Of a DNA stretch of 31,058 nucleotides, positions 1-7,955 are shown one piece after another (position 1 is the stretch's first letter; every line of letters begins with the position of its first letter). Made by a program: the position numbers and the translations under genes. The notes beneath the pieces are model-generated. The model ran no database searches and was not told the origin of the DNA. It saw only the letters and a program-made list of their open reading frames with translations. This DNA is from Leptolinea sp. UBA5366. GTDB taxonomy: Bacteria; Chloroflexota; Anaerolineae; Anaerolineales; Anaerolineaceae. The stretch lies in the NCBI GenBank assembly GCA_002407845.1, contig DHPK01000004.1:4042-35099 (forward strand), given 5' to 3'.

Positions 1-1145
1 AGATAGGCTGGCAGCCGTTCTGCGTACATTGATTCAAGCGACGCGCTCGCCAGTGAAAGCGGACGATTCTCTTTTGGCAGCTGATCAAGCTCGCGCTGCA
101 AAAAGAAAACCAGCCCATTCTGACGCAGGCTGTCGCGGTTGTCCGCGCGAAGAACAGCACCGCCGCCGGTGGCGATCACCAGACTTTTATTCTTTCCGGT
201 GTCAGCGGCTGCCTGCCGCTCGAGTTCGCGGAAACTGCTTTCGCCGTGAATCTTAAAATATTCAGAGATCCTCATGCCGGCTCGTTCTTCGATCAGCTCA
301 TCCAAGTCGACAAACTGTTTTCCGCTGCGTTCTGCCAGAAGTTTTCCAATCGTGGTTTTGCCGCTGCCGGGCATGCCGACCAGCACCAGATTTTGAATGC
401 GGCTGCGCATGGTTTGAATAACAGCGTCAATGCGCTCCGCAGGCAGGGATTTGCCGAGAAAGAGGTCGGCAGCACCTTTCGCCTGAGCGACCAGCATTGC
501 CAGCCCGTTTCCGTGCGGAATGCCGAGTGCGCGCGCTTCCAGCAGCAGAGCAGTGGAAAGCGGGTTATAGATGACGTCCAGCACGCCTTCAAGCTGCGGA
601 AAATCTGTCAGCGACACCAGCTTCACCCCCGGATTGGGAATCATGCCGACGGGCGTAGTGTTCACGATAATCTGAGCGTCGCGATGATCCGACAGCTGAT
701 CATAGCGCACCTCTCCGCGCCGTGAAACGACCACAATCCGGCGGGCGCCAGCATCGCGAATCGCGGTCTGAGCGGTCAGACTGGTTCCGCCGTTGCCGAG
801 GATCAAAACCTTTTTATCGGCGAAAGAAATCCCGCTGCGCTGCGCCATGTATAAAAATCCAGCGTAATCGGTGTTGGTGCCGAAAAGCTGCTGCCCGCGG
901 CGCACGATGGTATTGACACAGCCGATAGCGCGGGCTTCGGGAGAAATCTCATCAAGATAGGGCATGACCGTTTTTTTGTAAGGGATTGTGATATTTAATC
1001 CGTCATACGTGCCTGCCGTCAGGAACTGCCCGACGGCGTCCGGCGCTAATTCGATCAGCTTATACGGATAAGCATCATCCGTTAAAAGCTGATGAATTTC
1101 TTTGGAATAACTGTGTCCGAGATGTTCGCCGATCAGACCAAACAT
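1..1145 (-). CDS. aroE-aroK: Bifunctional shikimate dehydrogenase / shikimate kinase (AroE-AroK fusion), 3' end cut by window edge
   Basis: This enzyme reduces 3-dehydroshikimate and then phosphorylates shikimate, two successive cytosolic steps of the shikimate pathway. I translated the frame from the ATG at 1143-1145 to the window edge and found no stop, giving 381 codons. Residues 1 to about 255 are AroE: a SYSKEIH substrate loop, NITIPYKK with the catalytic Lys, GCVNT, GTNTDYAGF with the catalytic Asp, an ILGNGG nucleotide-binding loop and NTTPVGM. From about residue 256 the same frame continues as shikimate kinase: P-loop GMPGSGKTT, VDLDELIE, FRELE, ATGGGAV and the RPL arginine near the edge. 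Roughly 35 C-terminal residues lie outside the window. The gene follows pheA by 16 bases, with AGGAG just upstream of the ATG. Separate aroE and aroK genes are the usual arrangement, so the fusion is noteworthy. Confidence 0.93.
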   Translation of the reverse strand, partial: MFGLIGEHLGHSYSKEIHQLLTDDAYPYKLIELAPDAVGQFLTAGTYDGLNITIPYKKTVMPYLDEISPEARAIGCVNTIVRRGQQLFGTNTDYAGFLYMAQRSGISFADKKVLILGNGGTSLTAQTAIRDAGARRIVVVSRRGEVRYDQLSDHRDAQIIVNTTPVGMIPNPGVKLVSLTDFPQLEGVLDVIYNPLSTALLLEARALGIPHGNGLAMLVAQAKGAADLFLGKSLPAERIDAVIQTMRSRIQNLVLVGMPGSGKTTIGKLLAERSGKQFVDLDELIEERAGMRISEYFKIHGESSFRELERQAAADTGKNKSLVIATGGGAVLRADNRDSLRQNGLVFFLQRELDQLPKENRPLSLASASLESMYAERLPAY

Positions 1146-1152
1146 GACTCCT

Positions 1153-1161
1153 CCCCCCCCC
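1153..1161 (-). repeat. G9 homopolymer between pheA stop and aroE-aroK ribosome binding site
   Basis: On the coding strand nine consecutive G residues directly follow the second base of the pheA stop region and run into AGGAGTC-ATG. The tract is the 5' part of the Shine-Dalgarno region of aroE-aroK. Its length would change the distance between the pheA stop and the start, but not the AGGAG-to-ATG spacing. Confidence 0.8.
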
Positions 1162-2301
1162 TTAGACTTCGCTATAACTGCCCAGAAAGACAAAGGTTTC
1201 ATTGCCAGCTTCGAGATCGCTCAGCAGGTGAATGACGTCCGCAGAATAAACCGAGGCATCGAAATCAAAGTAAAACATGAATTCAAAGTCCTTGCCGGGA
1301 ATCGGGCGGCTTTCCAGTTTCGAAAGATTGACACCGAGCGTCGAGAATTTTGCAAGCAGTTCATGCAGCGATCCGGGTTTATGGCTGACAGTCGTAATGA
1401 TGCTGATTTTATCCGCGCCGGGATAAATTTCCATCTTTTTTGAAATGCAGATAAACCGCGTGTAATTAAATGCGTTGTTTTGGATATTGTTATTGAGAAT
1501 CGTCAGATCATAGAGGTCAGCACAATCTTTTGATGAGATTGCTGCGACGTCGCGCCGATCGGATACAGCCACCATTTTGGCAGCAATTGCTGTATTTTCG
1601 CAAACCGTGACCTTGATCTCCGGGTTTTTTCGCAGAAATTCACTGCATTGGCCAATTGCCTGATCGTGAGAAAATATCTCTTTGATCTCTTCCATGCGGG
1701 TGCCCGGTTTTGCCAGCAGCGAGTGCGAGATCAGCAGCTTGATGCTGCGCGCGATCGAAAACTGATACTGGCGCATCAGGTCATAGACCTGGGTGACGGA
1801 GCCATAAGAGCTGTTTTCAATCGGCAGAATGCCATATTGGCACATCCCGCTCTGAACCGCCTGCAGCACACCTTCAAAATGGCGGAAATAAAGAATGTTC
1901 GGCAGCGCGAACAGCTTATCGCATGCCATTTGAGAATAGGCTCCTTCCACACCCTGACAGGCGACCACTGCCCGTTGAGGAAACTGTTTGGGCGTGTCAG
2001 CCAGCGAGGCTTGAATCGCAGCGGCAAGTTCACCGGTAGGCGCAATCACGCGGGTTTGGTAACTCTTGCTGAGGTCAAATAAGGTCGAGAAAAAAACCTT
2101 GACATAGTTAGCCATGTCGCCATCGACCTGATCGGCGGCGCGGTTGAGAACTTCCCGTTCGCGTGTTTTGTCACTGACAGGCAGATGATTTTCGCGTTTG
2201 TAAGCCGCAATTTCCGCAGACTTGTTCATCCGTTCGACTAAAAGTTTGACCATCTGGTCGTCTATCGCATTGATTTGTGTCCGGTACTCTTCAATTCCCA
2301 T
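1162..2301 (-). CDS. pheA: Bifunctional chorismate mutase / prephenate dehydratase (P-protein)
   Basis: The product converts chorismate to prephenate and prephenate to phenylpyruvate, the committed steps to phenylalanine. In its 379 residues three domains are visible. Residues 1 to about 90 are an AroQ-type helical chorismate mutase (IDDQMVKLLVERM, then YKRENHLPV). Residues about 105-285 are prephenate dehydratase (GVEGAYSQMA, LPIENSSYGSV, ISSKDCADLYDL, NYTRFICI). Residues about 295-375 are an ACT regulatory domain with KPGSLHELL and the ESRP motif, which in this family binds phenylalanine for feedback inhibition. GGAG lies five bases before the ATG. It is 45 bases downstream of aroC in the aro operon and just before aroE-aroK. 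Length and domain order are normal for PheA. Confidence 0.96.
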   Translation of the reverse strand: MGIEEYRTQINAIDDQMVKLLVERMNKSAEIAAYKRENHLPVSDKTREREVLNRAADQVDGDMANYVKVFFSTLFDLSKSYQTRVIAPTGELAAAIQASLADTPKQFPQRAVVACQGVEGAYSQMACDKLFALPNILYFRHFEGVLQAVQSGMCQYGILPIENSSYGSVTQVYDLMRQYQFSIARSIKLLISHSLLAKPGTRMEEIKEIFSHDQAIGQCSEFLRKNPEIKVTVCENTAIAAKMVAVSDRRDVAAISSKDCADLYDLTILNNNIQNNAFNYTRFICISKKMEIYPGADKISIITTVSHKPGSLHELLAKFSTLGVNLSKLESRPIPGKDFEFMFYFDFDASVYSADVIHLLSDLEAGNETFVFLGSYSEV

Positions 2302-2346
2302 GAGTTCTCCAATTATTTAATAAAAATCGAGTCTTGATCCGAGGAT

Positions 2347-3438
2347 TCAGATCGCTGCTTTGGGGTCCAGCAGAAAATCATATAAAACGATTGCCATTGC
2401 TGCTTCAACCACTGGCGCGGCACGCAGCACGATACAGGGATCATGCCGGCCTTCAATGACTAATTTGGCATTGCTTTTTTCGGACAAACTGACCGAATCT
2501 TGTTCTAATCCGATAGAGGGGGTCGGTTTAAAAGCAGCTCGCAGTAATACTGGCATGCCCGTACTGATGCCGCCCAGAATGCCGCCATGATGGTTGCTGC
2601 GGGTTCTGACTTGTCCATCCGCGTCATAATAAAATGGGTCATTATGAGCGCTGCCGCGCATGGCAGCAGCAGCGAATCCAGCGCCAAAATCGATCCCCTT
2701 GACTGCTGGAATAGCAAAAATTGCCTGAGCCAGCTGATTCTCAAGCCCATCAAACATCGGATCGCCCAGCCCGGCAGGCAGCCCGACTGCGCAGCCCTCG
2801 ATCACGCCGCCGACCGAATCCCGATCCGCTCGGACAGCTGCAATGAGATCACGCATTGCCTGACCGGAATTTTCATTGATGACAGGAAAATCCCGAACGT
2901 TCAGGCTCCTGAGCATCTCTGAATCAACCGTGACAGGATCAAGCGGGTCATCCTCAATCGAGCCGATCGAAAGGAGATGCGAACCAATCGTGATTCCTTT
3001 TTCCTCCAACAGCTGCAGACAGACCGCGCCTGCGAAACAATACGGAGCGGTCAGACGGCCTGAGAATTGACCGCCGCCCCGAATGTCGTTCGCGCCGCCA
3101 AATCGCACATTAGCTGCATAGTCAGCGTGCATCGGTCTTGGAATGTCGCGCAGCCGGTCATAGTCTTGGGATCGAACGTCCTTGTTTTCGATCATCATCG
3201 CTAAGGGAGCTCCGCAGGTGACGTCGTCCACCAGTCCAGCCAGAATGACAGGTTTGTCAGTCTCGCTGCGGGCGGTTGTCAACTGATCCCTGCCGGGCGC
3301 ACGCCGTGCCATGAAGGAATCGATCTTTTCGATATCAAGCCGGTAACCAGCGGGAATGCCCTCGAGAACGGCGCCGATGGCTGCTGAATGGGACTGCCCG
3401 AAAATTGTCAACCGGATATTTTTTCCAAAACTAAACAT
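2347..3438 (-). CDS. aroC: Chorismate synthase
   Basis: Chorismate synthase removes phosphate from EPSP to make chorismate, using reduced FMN. I see the N-terminal FGKNIRLTIFGQSHS (a family signature usually written GESHG; the active-site His is kept), MARRAPGRDQLTTARSETD, RFGGANDIRGGGQFSGRLTAPY and SNHHGGILGGISTG. I chose the ATG at 3436-3438 (363 residues) because AGGAGG then lies eight bases upstream. The ATG at 3442-3444 would leave only two bases. The start overlaps the aroA stop by eight bases, so the aroC Shine-Dalgarno sits inside the last aroA codons and translation is probably coupled. The Gly-to-Ser change after the His is a small departure from the commonest form. Confidence 0.95.
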   Translation of the reverse strand: MFSFGKNIRLTIFGQSHSAAIGAVLEGIPAGYRLDIEKIDSFMARRAPGRDQLTTARSETDKPVILAGLVDDVTCGAPLAMMIENKDVRSQDYDRLRDIPRPMHADYAANVRFGGANDIRGGGQFSGRLTAPYCFAGAVCLQLLEEKGITIGSHLLSIGSIEDDPLDPVTVDSEMLRSLNVRDFPVINENSGQAMRDLIAAVRADRDSVGGVIEGCAVGLPAGLGDPMFDGLENQLAQAIFAIPAVKGIDFGAGFAAAAMRGSAHNDPFYYDADGQVRTRSNHHGGILGGISTGMPVLLRAAFKPTPSIGLEQDSVSLSEKSNAKLVIEGRHDPCIVLRAAPVVEAAMAIVLYDFLLDPKAAI

Positions 3439-4720
3439 GCGCATTTCCTCCTAAGGCGTTGAAATCGCTGAAAAAGGACGGATAACTTTTCTCGACGGCT
3501 CGAAATCCGTGGATGAAAACCGGTTTGGTGCAAATGATGGAGGCGATGGCGGCTGCCATGGCGATGCGATGGTCATTGACGCTGTCCACCGTTCCGCCGG
3601 TCAGGCTGCCATGTCCGTAGATTCGCATGCCGTCCTCCGTCAGTTCGCAGCTTCCACCTAATGCGCGGATGCAGTTCTGCATCGCTGCCAGCCGATCGCT
3701 TTCCTTGATTCGCAGCCGGGCGGCATTGTAGATCAGTGTTTCGCCTTGCGCAGCGCAGGCGGTAATTGCCAAAATCGGTACCAAGTCCGGCGCTTCCGAA
3801 GCATCAATTTTGATCCCATGCAGCGGTTGTGGCGCGAAGCTGACAAGGTCAGGCGCCGTTTTTACAGCTGCGCCAAATTGTTTCAGATGCTCGACGACCG
3901 CGCGATCAGGCTGCAAGCTGGTAAGCGACAAACCGCTGACGCTGACTTCAGCGCCCAGCGCTCCGGCAGCCAGAAAGAATGCTGCGCTGGACCAATCCCC
4001 TTCCGTATTCAGATGATCGGGAGGGGTCAGCCGCTGTGAGCCCAGGCAGTTGAATCCATCCGCGCTTTTCTCAATCTGAATTCCGAACGCGGACAAAGCC
4101 GCGATCGTCATGTCAGCATAAGCAGCAGACTCCAAAGGGGAAGTCAGTTCGATCTGGCTGCTGCCTGCCAGCAATGGCAGCGCGAACAGCAGACCGCTGA
4201 TGAATTGTGAACTGATGTCGCCGGGCAGGGTGAATCTTCCGCTTGTGAGCGTGCCGCTCAGCCGGAACGGCAATTTTTCAGCTGAAAATTGAAGCCCTCT
4301 TTCCTTGAGCGCTCGGATCAGCGGTTCGAGCGGGCGCTCCGGCAGCCTGCCGCTGCCAATAAAAGCGGCGTTCACCCCCCGGTTTGCCAGCATACCCGCG
4401 ACCGGTAACAGAAAGCGCAACGTCGAACCGCTTTCACGGCAATCAAGAATCGGGTCTGACGGCGGCTGTGCCGGTATCGGCGTGATGAGCCAGGTCCCGG
4501 GTGTTTCTTCCCGAAGATCAGCTCCAAGCGCTCGCAGACACGCGATCGTTGCCAAAATATCCTGCCCAGGCGCATCGGTTCCAAGCGTCAGCCTCGTCTC
4601 TCCGTCTGCCAGTGCTGCACAGATCAGCTTGCGGTGGGCGTCGGATTTGGAGGGGATCGCTTTCACTGTCCCGCTCAACTTTGCCGGCTGCAGCCGGATG
4701 GTTTCCGCTGTGGTGCTCAT
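3431..4720 (-). CDS. aroA: 3-phosphoshikimate 1-carboxyvinyltransferase (EPSP synthase)
   Basis: EPSP synthase joins phosphoenolpyruvate to shikimate 3-phosphate. The 429-residue product shows PSKSDAHRK near residue 20, DCRESGSTLRFLLPVAG (the PEP/substrate loop), SSQFISGLLFALPLL, EGDWSSAAFFLAAGAL, IKESDRLAAM and NDHRIAMAAA, the family motifs in order. The reading frame stays open upstream to 4780, but the ATG at 4718-4720 overlaps the aroB TGA as ATGA and gives a normal-length protein beginning MSTTAETIRL, so I use it. No good Shine-Dalgarno precedes it, which fits start-stop coupling with aroB. The sequence around the NSGTxxR position reads ESGSTLR, a modest variation of the usual motif. Whether it affects inhibitor sensitivity cannot be told from sequence alone. 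Confidence 0.95.
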   Translation of the reverse strand: MSTTAETIRLQPAKLSGTVKAIPSKSDAHRKLICAALADGETRLTLGTDAPGQDILATIACLRALGADLREETPGTWLITPIPAQPPSDPILDCRESGSTLRFLLPVAGMLANRGVNAAFIGSGRLPERPLEPLIRALKERGLQFSAEKLPFRLSGTLTSGRFTLPGDISSQFISGLLFALPLLAGSSQIELTSPLESAAYADMTIAALSAFGIQIEKSADGFNCLGSQRLTPPDHLNTEGDWSSAAFFLAAGALGAEVSVSGLSLTSLQPDRAVVEHLKQFGAAVKTAPDLVSFAPQPLHGIKIDASEAPDLVPILAITACAAQGETLIYNAARLRIKESDRLAAMQNCIRALGGSCELTEDGMRIYGHGSLTGGTVDSVNDHRIAMAAAIASIICTKPVFIHGFRAVEKSYPSFFSDFNALGGNAHV

Positions 4721-5799
4721 GCCGCAGCCAGTCTGAAAATTTCTGGAATGCGCTCGTCCGGCATTGGTGCCAGCACGCATTTGCCTATGGTTTCCGGAAA
4801 TACAAAATTTATCTGTCCGTCACTGCGTTTCTTGTCTGAGAGTGCTGCATCAATCAGCTGTTCAACCGGCAGCGAAGTTTCCCGCGGCAGATTGAATTTC
4901 TCAAGCAGTCGGCTCAGCCGGCCGCTGATCTCTGGATCTTGGCTGATCCCAAGTTTTTCAGCCGCTTTTGCAGCCATCAGCATCCCGATAGCGACCGCAG
5001 ATCCATGAGAAATTGAAAAGCTGCTGGCTTTCTCAACCGCATGGCCGAATGTGTGACCGTAGTTCAGCAATTGCCGTTCTCCGCGGTCAAAGGTGTCAGC
5101 GGCGACAAATTTGGATTTGATATGAATATTCCGGGCGATGATCGCCTCCCAGTTTTGAGCTGGATCGGATGATTCGAGCAGTTCGAATAACCCGCGGTCA
5201 GCAATCATGCCGTGCTTGATGGATTCAGCCAGACCGTCTGCGAGCAGTGCGGCGGGCAGCGACTGAAGCGTGTCCGGGTCGCAGACTACCAGCGAAGGCT
5301 GCCAAAAAGCGCCGGCAAGGTTTTTCCCCAACGGCAGATTGACCGCCGTTTTCCCGCCCACAGACGCGTCCACCATTGCCAGCAGCGTGGTTGGCACTTG
5401 GATAAAGCGGATGCCGCGCAGATACACCGCAGCAGCGAAACCTGCCATGTCTCCGCAAATGCCGCCGCCCAATGCCAAAATCAAGTCTGAGCGGGTCAGC
5501 CGTTCCTGACTGATGAAGTTAAGGATTTCGCTGACTGTTGCCAGCGTCTTATGATTTTCTCCGGGTGAAAAAACAAAGGTTGAAACGCTGAATCCCGCTT
5601 CTGTCAATGCTTTTTCAACTGCAGGGGCGAAGATCCGGCTGACATTCTCATCGGAGATGATCGCGATTTTTCCTGGCTGGCAGACTGCAGCTGTGCGCAC
5701 GCCAATTTCGTTCAGAAGCCCGCATCCGATCTGAACTTCATAGGTGCCGGCTGCGCTTTGGAGCTGCACCGTCTCTGGCATCGAAGCTTTCTTTTCCAT
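4717..5799 (-). CDS. aroB: 3-dehydroquinate synthase
   Basis: This NAD- and metal-dependent enzyme cyclises DAHP to 3-dehydroquinate. The 360-residue protein has the dinucleotide-binding core GGGICGDMAGFAAAVYLRG, the VPTTLLAMVDASVGGKTAVN block, NLAGAFWQP, the metal-binding GHTFGHAVEKAS, then SISHGSAVAIGM and the C-terminal SDKKRSDGQINFVFP. These are family motifs in their usual order and spacing. The ATG at 5799 has a modest AAAGGG about nine bases upstream. Residue 7 is a possible later ATG start preceded by GGAAAAG. The gene sits 15 bases after tyrA and overlaps aroA by four bases. Confidence 0.96.
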   Translation of the reverse strand: MEKKASMPETVQLQSAAGTYEVQIGCGLLNEIGVRTAAVCQPGKIAIISDENVSRIFAPAVEKALTEAGFSVSTFVFSPGENHKTLATVSEILNFISQERLTRSDLILALGGGICGDMAGFAAAVYLRGIRFIQVPTTLLAMVDASVGGKTAVNLPLGKNLAGAFWQPSLVVCDPDTLQSLPAALLADGLAESIKHGMIADRGLFELLESSDPAQNWEAIIARNIHIKSKFVAADTFDRGERQLLNYGHTFGHAVEKASSFSISHGSAVAIGMLMAAKAAEKLGISQDPEISGRLSRLLEKFNLPRETSLPVEQLIDAALSDKKRSDGQINFVFPETIGKCVLAPMPDERIPEIFRLAAA

Positions 5800-5814
5800 G
5801 ATTCAAAGCCCTTT

Positions 5815-6693
5815 CTAATTCAGCTCGCAGTCGATGCAGCGAATGCTTTCAGGCGGTTCTTCGCCGTCCACGACCGCTTTTCGTTCCCGTCCCTCTTTCA
5901 GCAAAGCGAACAAAGTCTGCTGGTCGTCGGCTTTGAGCGCGGCGTTGTAGGCGTTGAGATTTTCGATCAGACACTCAATTTCCTGGCTCAGAAATTCCCG
6001 GTTCGCCAGAAATAGCTCCGTCCACATCGTTTCATTCAACTTGGCGACGCGCGTCATGTCTTTGAAACTGCCAGCCGAAAAACCGATATGGTCTAACGCG
6101 GTCGGGCTCTTGATATAAGCGCTTGAGACAATGTGCGCCAGCTGCGAGGTGAACGCGATCATGCGGTCATGCTCTGCCGCAGTTGAAATTTGGATCAGAC
6201 TGAAACCGACTTGATTGAAAAGCTGCTTGACGGATTGAACAATTTCGATCGGTGTTCCCTGAAATGGAACCAAAATCATTGAGGCTCCCTCGAACAGGTT
6301 CCCGCTCGAATAAGCAAAGCCGGAAAACTCCCGTCCTGCCATGGGGTGACCGCCGATATAAGTAAATCCATTCGCTAGCGCCAGCTGGTGCAGAGGCTCG
6401 CAGACGACTTGCTTGACGCCGCATAGATCAATCACGATTGCGCCTTTTTTGAACAGTCCGGCATGCGCCTCAGCGTAATTCAGCGTGTCTCCGGGATACA
6501 TCGCCAGCAAAACGATATCGCATTGCTGCAGTGTCTCATCGCTCAGCTCCTCATCAATCGCATCCAGCAGTTTGGCTTTGAGCCTGACAGATTCAATCAG
6601 GTCTGTGCCGTAAACGCGATGATCCGTATTTTTTTTGATCGCTTTCGCCATGGATCCGCCGATCAAACCTAATCCTACGACGCCAATAAGCAT
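5815..6693 (-). CDS. tyrA: Prephenate dehydrogenase
   Basis: Prephenate dehydrogenase oxidatively decarboxylates prephenate to 4-hydroxyphenylpyruvate on the way to tyrosine. The 292-residue protein begins with a Rossmann fold (GVVGLGLIGGSMAKAIK, then YGTDL) and contains the catalytic HPMAGREFSGF segment near residue 115, followed by an all-helical dimerisation half with TSQLAHIVSSAY and GFSAGSFKDMTRVA. No ACT domain is present, in contrast to Bacillus TyrA. The C-terminal segment carries two close cysteines (CIDCELN) of unknown meaning. AAGGAG lies seven bases before the ATG. It is second in the operon, 30 bases after aroF. Confidence 0.94.
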   Translation of the reverse strand: MLIGVVGLGLIGGSMAKAIKKNTDHRVYGTDLIESVRLKAKLLDAIDEELSDETLQQCDIVLLAMYPGDTLNYAEAHAGLFKKGAIVIDLCGVKQVVCEPLHQLALANGFTYIGGHPMAGREFSGFAYSSGNLFEGASMILVPFQGTPIEIVQSVKQLFNQVGFSLIQISTAAEHDRMIAFTSQLAHIVSSAYIKSPTALDHIGFSAGSFKDMTRVAKLNETMWTELFLANREFLSQEIECLIENLNAYNAALKADDQQTLFALLKEGRERKAVVDGEEPPESIRCIDCELN

Positions 6694-6723
6694 GAGAGTC
6701 TCCTTCCCGGATCGTTCCGGCTG

Positions 6724-7734
6724 CTACCAGTGAAATGACAGCGGAATCAAATTCTTGACACAGGCAGCCACAACATCGAAGGCTTCGGGTGTCAGAGATT
6801 GCGCACCGTCGCACAGCGCGTGCGGCGGATCATTATGAACTTCGATAATCAGTCCATCCGCACCGGCGGCGATGGCTGCCATTGCCATCGGTTTGACCAG
6901 TTTCGCGATGCCGGTTGCGTGGCTCGGGTCGACGATAACCGGCAGGTGGCTCAGATCTTTCAACAACGGGACGGCTGCCAGATCAAGTGTATTGCGCATC
7001 GCGGTTTCGAAAGTGCGGATGCCGCGCTCGCAGAGCATGACGCGCTGGTTGCCGTTCGCCATGATATATTCAGCGCTCATCAGCAGCTCTTCAAGCGTGT
7101 TTGCCAGTCCGCGCTTCAAAAGCACCGGTTTGCCGCAATGTCCCATCTCTTTCAGCAGATCATAATTCTGCATGTTTCGGGCGCCGATCTGAATAATGTC
7201 AATTTCATCAAACAGCGGCAGCTGGCTGATGTTCATCAGCTCTGTCACGATCGGCAGTCCGGTCTGTTTTTTAGCTTCCAGCAGGTAGTTGATGCCGGTC
7301 TCTCCCAAGCCTTGAAAGGCATACGGGCTGGTGCGCGGTTTGAACGCGCCGCCGCGCAGAATTTCAGCGCCGGCTGCTTTCACCCGGCGGGCGACTTCGC
7401 AGATTTGATCGATGGATTCGACCGAACAGGGGCCTGCCATCATCACTTTGTTCCCGCCGCCGATTTTCACATCAGCGGTGATCTCGATGATCGTGTCATC
7501 AGGATGAAATTTGCGGTTGGCATTTTTATAAGGTTCCTGCACCCGCTTGACATCTTCGACGATGTCCAGCGCGCGGATCAGATCGATGTCCACAGAGGAC
7601 GTGTCTCCGATCAATCCCAGGATGATGCTTGTTTCGCCGACGCTCAAATGAACATCCAAGTTCAGGCTTTTCAGCCATTGAATCAGATTTTCCAGTTGAC
7701 GTTGTTCAGGGTTCTTGCGTAAGATGACAATCAT
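6724..7734 (-). CDS. aroF: 3-deoxy-7-phosphoheptulonate synthase (DAHP synthase, type I-beta with N-terminal regulatory domain)
   Basis: DAHP synthase condenses erythrose 4-phosphate and PEP, the entry step of the shikimate pathway. Residues 1 to about 90 form a ferredoxin-like regulatory domain (MIVILRKNPEQRQ through VKRVQEPYKNANRK), as in Thermotoga-type enzymes where it binds tyrosine or phenylalanine. The TIM barrel then shows GPCSVES, RGGAFKPRTSPYAFQG, IQIGARNMQNYDLL, PVLLKRG, CERGIRTFE, VDPSHATG and EVHNDPPHALCDGAQSL, including the metal-binding Cys, His, Glu and Asp positions of the family. CCGGAGAG precedes the ATG by about seven bases. As first structural gene it lies directly behind the attenuator at 7756-7928, so pathway entry is regulated both by transcription attenuation and, probably, by feedback on the enzyme. 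Confidence 0.96.
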   Translation of the reverse strand: MIVILRKNPEQRQLENLIQWLKSLNLDVHLSVGETSIILGLIGDTSSVDIDLIRALDIVEDVKRVQEPYKNANRKFHPDDTIIEITADVKIGGGNKVMMAGPCSVESIDQICEVARRVKAAGAEILRGGAFKPRTSPYAFQGLGETGINYLLEAKKQTGLPIVTELMNISQLPLFDEIDIIQIGARNMQNYDLLKEMGHCGKPVLLKRGLANTLEELLMSAEYIMANGNQRVMLCERGIRTFETAMRNTLDLAAVPLLKDLSHLPVIVDPSHATGIAKLVKPMAMAAIAAGADGLIIEVHNDPPHALCDGAQSLTPEAFDVVAACVKNLIPLSFHW

Positions 7735-7755
7735 TGGTTTCTCTCCGGTTGAAAT

Positions 7756-7797
7756 AAAAAAAAGAGCTTTGCATTGAATTTCACTGCGAAGCTCTTT
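7756..7797 (-). terminator. Attenuator (intrinsic terminator) of the aro operon
   Basis: On the minus strand the bases 7797-7786 pair with 7772-7761: twelve positions with one C-A mismatch and a 13-base loop (7785-7773). The 3' arm merges into eight consecutive T residues (7763-7756). This is a standard intrinsic terminator placed 22 bases before the aroF ATG and after a leader peptide gene, so it should stop transcripts before the structural genes unless the competing antiterminator forms. Confidence 0.9.
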
Positions 7798-7866
7798 CTT
7801 ATGATTCCTTTTTATTATTATCTGCGGCTTAAGGATCGGCTCTCAGCAAAATTCAAACGAATTTTG
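7774..7866 (-). promoter_or_regulatory. Protector hairpin and competing antiterminator pairing of the aro attenuator
   Basis: Segment 1, CAAAATTC (7866-7859), is perfectly complementary to GAATTTTG (7854-7847) across a GTTT loop. Segment 2, TTGAATTTTGCTG (7856-7844), can instead pair without interruption over 13 positions (two G-U) with segment 3, CAGTGAAATTCAA (7786-7774), which is the loop and inner stem of the terminator. Segments 1:2 and 2:3 are mutually exclusive, and 2:3 disturbs the inner part of the terminator stem. A ribosome stalled at leader codons 16-20 would cover segment 1 and favour 2:3. Complementarity is read directly; the switching is inferred. Confidence 0.82.
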
Positions 7867-7928
7867 GAATAAAAGTACCAAAATCCAAAAAAGAAAAAAT
7901 AAAAATAGAATGAATTTGCTGTTGTCAT
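7818..7928 (-). CDS. Aromatic leader peptide (36 codons) controlling the aro operon
   Basis: A short open frame starts at the ATG at 7926-7928 and ends in TAA-TAA-TAA at 7820. Residues 7-20 read FYFYFFFFGFWYFY, so 13 of 14 are aromatic. The whole peptide has nine Phe, four Tyr and one Trp. It ends in a basic tail (SRR at residues 34-36). It lies about 20 bases after the predicted transcription start and just before the terminator in front of aroF, exactly where leader peptides such as PheL lie in enterobacteria. Ribosome binding is modest (AAGG near the ATG). Its likely role is to sense charged tRNA-Phe and tRNA-Tyr, and perhaps tRNA-Trp, by ribosome stalling rather than to make a functional protein. 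It is much richer in mixed aromatic codons than PheL. Confidence 0.88.
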   Translation of the reverse strand: MTTANSFYFYFFFFGFWYFYSKIRLNFAESRSLSRR

Positions 7929-7955
7929 ATGCCTTATTTATCCTTGATTAATTCG

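Noticed and set aside
6799..7722. 307-codon open frame antisense to aroF
   Set aside because: It is the complementary frame of a strongly conserved gene, has no ribosome site and no family resemblance. Codon use of aroF keeps it open.
7735..7930. T-box riboswitch before aroF
   Set aside because: No T-box sequence (TGGNACCGCG-like) is present. The translated aromatic leader explains the terminator better.
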